Program-made: the position numbers and the translations under genes
Assembly: GCA_023953845.1 (NCBI GenBank)
Contig: JAMLJC010000001.1
Location: 1,302,001 to 1,366,000, forward strand
DNA: 64,000 nt
Direction: 5' to 3'
DNA from: Rhizobiaceae bacterium
Lineage (GTDB): Bacteria; Pseudomonadota; Alphaproteobacteria; Rhizobiales; Rhizobiaceae
Notes under the pieces: model-generated
The model's input: only the letters and a program-made list of their open reading frames with translations
Database searches by the model: none
What the model was told of the DNA's origin: nothing
Part shown: positions 59,332 to 64,000 of the stretch, piece after piece
Layout of the letters: the number at the start of each line of letters is the position of its first letter
Position numbering within the stretch: position 1 is the stretch's first letter

Positions 59332-60003
59332 TCAGCTCCGTCCGTTCGCCTCGCCGCCTTTGGCGAGGATTTTAGCCCACCGGGGCAGGAATGCCGGGAC
59401 CCCGGCAGCATAGCGGTCGTAGGCCTCCCCGAAACGGACGCGCACATCGGCCTCCTCGCGCCGGGCAAGCCGCACATACATCGCGACGAGTACCGGGAAC
59501 ATCGCGAGCGTCAGCAGCGTCGGCCACTGCACCAGGAATCCCAGCAGCACCAGCACGAACCCCACGTACTGCGGATGGCGGACGTACCCGTATGGTCCGT
59601 CGGTCGCCAGACGGCCGTTCCTCTGCGCCTCGAATAGCACCTGCCAGGAGGCTGAAACCAGCAGGAAGCCTCCGCCGCTCAGGACAAAGCTGAGGAGGTG
59701 GAACGGCCCGAAGTGGGGATTCCCCCGCCAGCCGAGGGTCATCTCCAGAAGGTGCCCGGCGTCATGGGTGAGCCAGTCCGTGCCCGGATAACGGCTCTGC
59801 AGCCATCCGGACAGCAGATAGATCGTGACGGGGAACCCGTACATCTCGGCGAACAGCGCAATGAGGAAAGCGCTGAAGGCCCCGAAGGAAGTCCAGTCGC
59901 GGCTGCTCTGAGGCCTCGAGAAGCTGAAGGCGAAGAGGATGAACACCGCACTGTTGATCATCACCAGGCTCCAGAGGCCATAGGCGGAAGGGGACGCCTC
60001 CAT
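59332..60003 (-). CDS. Isoprenylcysteine carboxylmethyltransferase-family membrane protein
   Basis: A 223-residue protein with about five helices. The ICMT/PEMT-type C-terminal SAM site is GYVRHPQYVGFVLVLLGFLVQ and RREEADVRVRFGEAYDRYAA. Earlier helices include LVMINSAVFILFAFSFSRPQ. Its substrate is unknown; bacterial members methylate lipids or small molecules. It starts 3 bp after the DUF2933 stop and ends 5 bp before the MBL gene. It is consistently linked with DUF2933 in copper islands, as far as I recall. Confidence 0.85.
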   Translation of the reverse strand: MEASPSAYGLWSLVMINSAVFILFAFSFSRPQSSRDWTSFGAFSAFLIALFAEMYGFPVTIYLLSGWLQSRYPGTDWLTHDAGHLLEMTLGWRGNPHFGPFHLLSFVLSGGGFLLVSASWQVLFEAQRNGRLATDGPYGYVRHPQYVGFVLVLLGFLVQWPTLLTLAMFPVLVAMYVRLARREEADVRVRFGEAYDRYAAGVPAFLPRWAKILAKGGEANGRS

Positions 60004-60006
60004 GCC

Positions 60007-60285
60007 TCACCCCTCCGCATCGCCTGCACGCGGCCGCGCCGGAGAGCGATGATGCCCGCCGTGAGCATGGCCTCGATGGAGGAACAAATGGAGCAGCGGA
60101 CAGGCAAGCAGGAGCGCGAACGGCAGGTAGCCGAGGACGTGCAGCCTGTGCTCGAAAAGGAGCACGGAAGCGCCGATCAGCAGGAAGCCCATGGCGACGA
60201 GGCTCGCCTTCGACCTCCAGAACCCGGACCGCTCGTCTCCACCGGGCCGGGTATCCTGGGGACGATCAAGACTGTTTGCTGTCAT
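60007..60285 (-). CDS. DUF2933 small membrane protein
   Basis: A 92-residue protein with two helices: KASLVAMGFLLIGASVLLFEH and LGYLPFALLLACPLLHLF. A His-rich end (LHRGHAHGGHH) could bind metal. This is the DUF2933 pattern seen in copper or silver-resistance clusters. ATG 60285 has AGGAG 8 bases upstream. Function unknown. Confidence 0.85.
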   Translation of the reverse strand: MTANSLDRPQDTRPGGDERSGFWRSKASLVAMGFLLIGASVLLFEHRLHVLGYLPFALLLACPLLHLFLHRGHAHGGHHRSPARPRAGDAEG

Positions 60286-60345
60286 CGGCGCTCTCCTGTC
60301 GTTCGCTGGAAGCCAGGCACGCGGCAGCCGCGCGCCCGGCGGCAA

Positions 60346-60960
60346 TCACATCATCCCGATCGGGGCCAGCAGGCTGTCGGCAGCCGCCTTCTGCGTATCG
60401 TCGAGCGCGGCGTAGAACGGCTCGACCGCTGTCCTCAGCCGCTGCACCGCTTCGAGCCGGGCCGCCAGCTGTCGCTCGCGTCTCTCGAGGGACGCGGGCA
60501 GTCCCTGGTCAGCCGCTGGCTGCTGCATCGTTCCCGCGTCTGCGCGGGCGTTCTCGCGGAGCGCGGCGGCGACCGCCTCCCACAGGGGCTGCTGAGCGTC
60601 CGTCACCTTGAGTTCCGTGCGCAGGAAGGCGATCCGTCCCTCGACATGTTCGGGAGCCATCATCTTCCCCATCATGCCGTCCTGCATCCCGGTCCCGCCG
60701 GACATCATGCCCCGCATCATGCCCGCATGGCGGCCCATCATCTCCTGCATCATCTTCATCATGTCCCCGCCCATCATCCCGCCGCCGGTCATGCCGCCGG
60801 GCATCGCGGCTCCCGCATCGGGAGCGGAGGCCGGGGGCTGGGCGGCCGTCGCGGCCGGGGCTGTCGTTTCGGCGGGAGCCGGGTGATGCGCGTCCTCGGC
60901 ATGGGCCGGGAACGCTAGCAGCAACGCGGCCGCGAAAGCAGTTTTGGAAAGGGTGTTCAT
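60346..60960 (-). CDS. Met-rich Spy/CpxP-like periplasmic protein
   Basis: A 204-residue exported protein with signal MNTLSKTAFAAALLLAFPAHA. A ~49-residue segment (about 70-118) contains 19 methionines, mostly as MM pairs (GGGMMGGDMMKMMQEMMG), a probable Cu(I)/Ag(I)-binding patch. The C-terminal LTXXQ/Spy-like helical domain follows (RIAFLRTELKVTDAQQPLWEA and LDDTQKAAADSLL). It probably buffers copper or acts as a chaperone in the periplasm. It starts 57 bp after the beta-propeller stop, with a strong AAGGAG site. Confidence 0.87.
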   Translation of the reverse strand: MNTLSKTAFAAALLLAFPAHAEDAHHPAPAETTAPAATAAQPPASAPDAGAAMPGGMTGGGMMGGDMMKMMQEMMGRHAGMMRGMMSGGTGMQDGMMGKMMAPEHVEGRIAFLRTELKVTDAQQPLWEAVAAALRENARADAGTMQQPAADQGLPASLERRERQLAARLEAVQRLRTAVEPFYAALDDTQKAAADSLLAPIGMM

Positions 60961-61017
60961 GGAGGTGCTCCTTGAGAGGAAAAGCCCGGGCGGCGGGATT
61001 GCCGCCCGGGACATCGG

Positions 61018-62196
61018 TCACTGCGCCTGGAAGGTGATCCCGTTCGGCCCCTTGCCGACCTCGTGGGTGCGGACGACGGACTGCGTGGCCACGGAGATCT
61101 CGGAGACGGTGCCGTCGAGGATGTTGGTGACGAAGACGTGGGCGCCGTCGTCGCTGACGGTGACGCCGTGCGCTCCCTTGCCCGTGGTGATCGTCTTCAC
61201 CACGTCGCCGCTCGCCACGTCGATCACGGAGACGGTTTCGTCGGGTTCGGTCTCGCTGCCCTGGTTCGCCACGTAGACGAACTTCCCATCCGGAGTGGCA
61301 TGCATCTGGATCGGGGAGCGCCCGACATCGATCCGGTCGGTGACCTGCAGGGTCGCCGTGTTGATCACGGCCACCTTGTTCTCGTCCCTCAGCGAGACGT
61401 AGACACGGCTGCCATCGGGCGTGAAGCCGACCTGCACCGGGGCCTTGCCGACTTCGATCCTGTGCATTTCGTTGAGGCCCTGCACGTCGATCACGGAGAC
61501 CGTACCGTCCTCCACGTTGGCAACGTAGATCGTGCCGCCGTCAGGGCTCATCCGCAAGCCGTGGGGATAGTCGCCCGTGGCGATTTCGGTGACGGTTCGT
61601 CCCGTGGCAAGCTCGATGACCGAGACCGTGTCGTCGCCCGAGTTGGAGACGAAGGCGCGCTCCCCGGCGGGGTCGGCGATCACGTGGGCAGGATGCGAGC
61701 CCACGTCGATCGTGGGAACGGGGCCCGAGGCGAGGCTTTCCGGATCGAGGACGATCAGTGCCCCGCCCGCCTCGGAGCCGCCGTGGCCATCGCCGCCATG
61801 TCCGTCCTCGGCTGGCGCGTGGCCGGCCTCCTCCTTCGTTCCGGCATGCCCGTGGCCTCCTTCCTTCCCGACGGGTGTGCCCACCGCGAGGAGCTTGTCC
61901 GCCTTGGGCACGAACTGGACGTTATGCGGGGTGACGGCGACCGGGACGATCTCGACCTTGCCCGCGGCGAGATCGATCCGGCTGACGGAGTTTCCGTACT
62001 CGTCGGCGGTGTAGACAACGCCTGCGGAGGCGGTCTCCGCGCTCGCTTCCGCGGCGAGCGGGCCGAGCAGCGCGAGCGCGGATGCCGTAGCCAGCGCTGC
62101 CAGCGCGATCCGCCGGGAGATCGATGCTTGGAAGGTAGAAACTGCGGCAATGGCTCGTGCCGGACGCTTGGTGTTCGTGGTCTTCATGTTCTTCAT
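61018..62196 (-). CDS. YncE-like periplasmic beta-propeller with His-rich insert
   Basis: A 392-residue protein. A signal peptide (about 20-45, RIALAALATASALALLG) is followed by seven-bladed YVTN repeats such as RAFVSNSGDDTVSVIELATG and TIYVANVEDGTVSVIDVQG. Between the first and second blades is an extra His/Gly-rich loop (GGHGHAGTKEEAGHAPAE and DGHGGDGHGG) probably binding metal. It resembles the beta-propeller proteins co-located with multicopper oxidases. ATG 62196 or 62187 is possible; I take the first. It lies 17 bp after the oxidase stop. Confidence 0.87.
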   Translation of the reverse strand: MKNMKTTNTKRPARAIAAVSTFQASISRRIALAALATASALALLGPLAAEASAETASAGVVYTADEYGNSVSRIDLAAGKVEIVPVAVTPHNVQFVPKADKLLAVGTPVGKEGGHGHAGTKEEAGHAPAEDGHGGDGHGGSEAGGALIVLDPESLASGPVPTIDVGSHPAHVIADPAGERAFVSNSGDDTVSVIELATGRTVTEIATGDYPHGLRMSPDGGTIYVANVEDGTVSVIDVQGLNEMHRIEVGKAPVQVGFTPDGSRVYVSLRDENKVAVINTATLQVTDRIDVGRSPIQMHATPDGKFVYVANQGSETEPDETVSVIDVASGDVVKTITTGKGAHGVTVSDDGAHVFVTNILDGTVSEISVATQSVVRTHEVGKGPNGITFQAQ

Positions 62197-62213
62197 CTTT
62201 CTTTGCGCGCGGC

Positions 62214-63638
62214 TCAGCCGACGTATTCGACGACGGTCATCATGCCTGCGGCCATGTGGTAGAGGTGGTGGCAGTGGAAGGCCCATGTGCCGGGATTGGA
62301 GGCGTCGAAAGCGATGGTGACCGCCGTTTCAGGCGGCAGCCACACCGTGTCGCGCCGTGCGCCCTCGAACCTTTGTCCGTTTACCTCGACCACCTGGAAG
62401 TGGTGCCCGTGGAGGTGCATGGGGTGGCCCATCATGCTGTCGTTGCGCATCGCCAGCTCCACGCGGTCGCCGGCGCGGACCCGGAGGGCAAGGCGGTCGT
62501 CCCAGGTCCTGCCGTTGATGGTCCAGACGTAGCCTTCCATCGTCCCGCCCAGGACGACCGGGTGAGTCCGGAGCGCGAGGCCCTCCGGGACCGCGTGCGC
62601 CGAACGGAGCTTCCGCTCGAACACGAGGTCGAGCGGCGGTGCGGCCTGCTCGCCGGCCGAGGCAACCTTCTCGACCCTGCCTCGGGTAGTTGCCAGAACG
62701 AATCCGGTCCGCTCGACGGCTCCTTCGCGCAGCGCGAGGATCGGCCATGATCCCTCCTCGGATGGGATGCGCAGGCGGATGTCGATCCGCTGCCCCATTC
62801 CCAGCGGGAAGCGCCGTCCGTGAACGGGAACCACCGGGTTTCCGTCAACCGCGATCGCCTCGCCTTCGAGGGCACCGGTGTCGATCCAGAACGCGGTCGC
62901 GGTCGCCCCGTTGATGATGCGCAGCCGCACGGATCCGCCCCTCTCGACCCGGAAGACCTCAGGGTCGTCCAGCGTGCGGTCGTTCGCCAGGTAGGCATCG
63001 TAGTCGATGTCATTGATGTCCATGGCGGCACCGTGGCCTCCGGCACCCGAGCCGTGTCCGCCGTGGCCCCCTCCATGGCCCGACATGGAAGAGCCAGTCA
63101 GTCCTGCCAGGAGCTCCTCGGGCTCCTTGAAGCTGAAGTCATGCAGCAGCACGACGGCTTCCTGCTCGTCGAGCCCGGCTTCCGCAGGGTCGGATACGAT
63201 CAGCGGCGCTGCGAGGAGCTGCTGCTCCTGCAGTGTGTGGGCGTGCATCCAATGCGTGCCCGGGGTCTCGAGCGGGAACGCGTAGTCGTAGCTCTCGCCG
63301 GGCTGCAACAGGGGCTGGGGCAGGTCCGGAACGCCATCCTGCCCGAAGGGCGGCGTAAGCCCGTGCCAGTGGATCAGGGTTGGCGCTTCAAGCGCGTTCT
63401 CCAGGCGGACGTGGAAGGCCTCGCCGGCCCGCAGGGCAAGTCCCTGCTGCCCGCCCTCCCGCACGAGGCCGTAGATCTTGGCGGCGCGCCCGCCGACCTC
63501 TATGATACGGCTTTCGGCACGGAGCAGTGTCGGTGTTGCCGCGTGGGCCGCGCCCGAGACGATCAGGGGCGCGGCAGCGCTAGCGAATGCGCACGCCGCC
63601 GAAGACGCCAGGAACTGGCGCCGGGTGATCATGTTCAT
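62214..63638 (-). CDS. Multicopper oxidase (CopA/CumA-like)
   Basis: A 474-residue Tat-exported laccase-type enzyme (MNMITRRQFLASSAA). The four copper blocks are HWHG (LIHWHGLTPPFG), WMHAHTLQ, HPMHLHGHHFQVV and FHCHHLYHMAAGMM; the trinuclear cluster and the type 1 site are complete. Between the first and second cupredoxin domains lies GSSMSGHGGGHGGHGSG, an extra His-rich loop. It probably oxidises Cu(I) to Cu(II) in the periplasm. It is the second gene of the visible operon. Confidence 0.94.
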   Translation of the reverse strand: MNMITRRQFLASSAACAFASAAAPLIVSGAAHAATPTLLRAESRIIEVGGRAAKIYGLVREGGQQGLALRAGEAFHVRLENALEAPTLIHWHGLTPPFGQDGVPDLPQPLLQPGESYDYAFPLETPGTHWMHAHTLQEQQLLAAPLIVSDPAEAGLDEQEAVVLLHDFSFKEPEELLAGLTGSSMSGHGGGHGGHGSGAGGHGAAMDINDIDYDAYLANDRTLDDPEVFRVERGGSVRLRIINGATATAFWIDTGALEGEAIAVDGNPVVPVHGRRFPLGMGQRIDIRLRIPSEEGSWPILALREGAVERTGFVLATTRGRVEKVASAGEQAAPPLDLVFERKLRSAHAVPEGLALRTHPVVLGGTMEGYVWTINGRTWDDRLALRVRAGDRVELAMRNDSMMGHPMHLHGHHFQVVEVNGQRFEGARRDTVWLPPETAVTIAFDASNPGTWAFHCHHLYHMAAGMMTVVEYVG

Positions 63639-63701
63639 GGTTCAAAGCTCTCATGGTTCGTGACTCCTTCAGGGGAGCGCACGAACCGATGGCGCGTGCG
63701 C

Positions 63702-64000
63702 TCAGGCGATCACGGAGAGCTTGGGAGGACGGGACAGGGTCGGTGGATCCCGGGGAAGCGAGGCGGAAACCATTGCGGGCGTCGCCAGGATTCCTGCAAT
63801 GCCGAACGTGATTTCCCCGGACGGAACCGGGACGCAGACTGCACAGGAGGTGGCCGACATGCAGCAGTCGTCCTGGCCTTCCTCGTCGGCGTGGTCCTCG
63901 TCGCAAGGGACGGAATGCGCGTTCGCCTGATGCCCGTGCGGAGCGTTAGCGGCAACATCGGCATAGCCGTTGACGATATGCGCCTCACCGCCATGCGCGT
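63702..64000 (-). CDS. Cys/His-rich protein, C-terminal part only (runs off the right edge)
   Basis: The last 98 codons of a minus-strand gene ending IPA-like ...PPKLSVIA. It contains HGGEAHIVNGY, SVPCDEDHADEEGQDDCCM and TSCAVCVPVP, with five cysteines and several histidines: a likely metal-binding region followed by one hydrophobic stretch (ITFGIAGILATPAMVSA). It resembles the DUF2946 type of copper-cluster proteins, without certainty. It ends 63 bp before the oxidase gene and appears to be upstream in the same operon. Confidence 0.65.
   Translation of the reverse strand, partial: AHGGEAHIVNGYADVAANAPHGHQANAHSVPCDEDHADEEGQDDCCMSATSCAVCVPVPSGEITFGIAGILATPAMVSASLPRDPPTLSRPPKLSVIA

Noticed and set aside
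1..64000. CRISPR array, tRNA or rRNA genes, integrase or transposase genes
   Set aside because: I looked for regular repeat-spacer arrays, tRNA-like cloverleaf ends and DDE/tyrosine-recombinase motifs and found none that are convincing, although the island nature makes an integrase outside the window likely.

Overview
The window is GC-rich DNA from an alphaproteobacterium, most likely of the order Hyphomicrobiales (Rhizobiales) and perhaps Phyllobacteriaceae-like. This rests on the GapR/DUF2312 proteins, the gene content of the first 18 kb and the codon bias; no rRNA or tRNA gene is present to confirm it.

Positions 1-18.2 kb look like ordinary chromosome: mmsA, a LysR regulator, alr-dadA, a Bcr/CflA-type MFS exporter with its MarR regulator, an M3 oligopeptidase, a YghU-type glutathione transferase, a membrane ferredoxin-adenylate cyclase, typA, an SMP-30 lactonase, a SAM methyltransferase and a polar amino-acid ABC transporter without an adjacent ATPase. 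At 18,184 the first half of a gapR gene stops abruptly, and a complete second gapR follows 100 bp later. I read this as the left edge of a large accessory island that fills the rest of the window.

The island begins with a compact operon (19.6-25.2 kb) that I cannot match to a described system: a soluble FtsH-like AAA+/M41 protease, a DUF6634-like protein, a Lon-like AAA+ ATPase without a protease domain, a coupled 33-codon ORF, a stand-alone M41-like peptidase and a calcineurin-like phosphoesterase. A divergent XRE regulator and two tandem palindromes (TGGCGT-N4-ACGCCA) lie in front of it. An orphan C5 cytosine methyltransferase, a Fic protein with an AbiEi-like N-terminus behind four phased promoter repeats, and a degraded AbiE-type toxin-antitoxin pair sit nearby. 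This stretch is the best candidate for an undescribed defence or proteostasis system.

From 26.6 to 36.8 kb the DNA is a scrapyard. It holds pieces of an SRPBCC gene, a type II GAPDH, pdxA, an RND efflux permease, arsR and a PCu(A)C copper chaperone, plus a 58-bp repeat present twice. Between them are intact genes (cyclase-YHS, YqaA, gabD-like, cueR, an unknown protein). Three of the fragments have intact relatives elsewhere in the island, which points to repeated recombination.

From 36.8 to 43.2 kb is an arsenic/chromate block: arsR, acr3, arsC, chrA, a second arsR with two operators, a flavoprotein with a Cys-rich tail, and an MFS transporter. From 43.8 to 49.0 kb are a LysR regulator, a free HMA metallochaperone, a P1B ATPase with an unusual CPG motif, and nirK with pseudoazurin. 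From 49.3 to 64 kb, fifteen minus-strand genes form what looks like one very long operon. Its upstream part handles periplasmic copper (Cys/His protein, multicopper oxidase, beta-propeller, Met-rich Spy-like protein, DUF2933). Its downstream part is a phosphopentose module (beta-CASP RNA hydrolase, AMP/thymidine phosphorylase, PRPP synthetase, phosphoketolase, acetate kinase, type II GAPDH). The whole suggests coupled metal-stress survival and substrate-level ATP supply.
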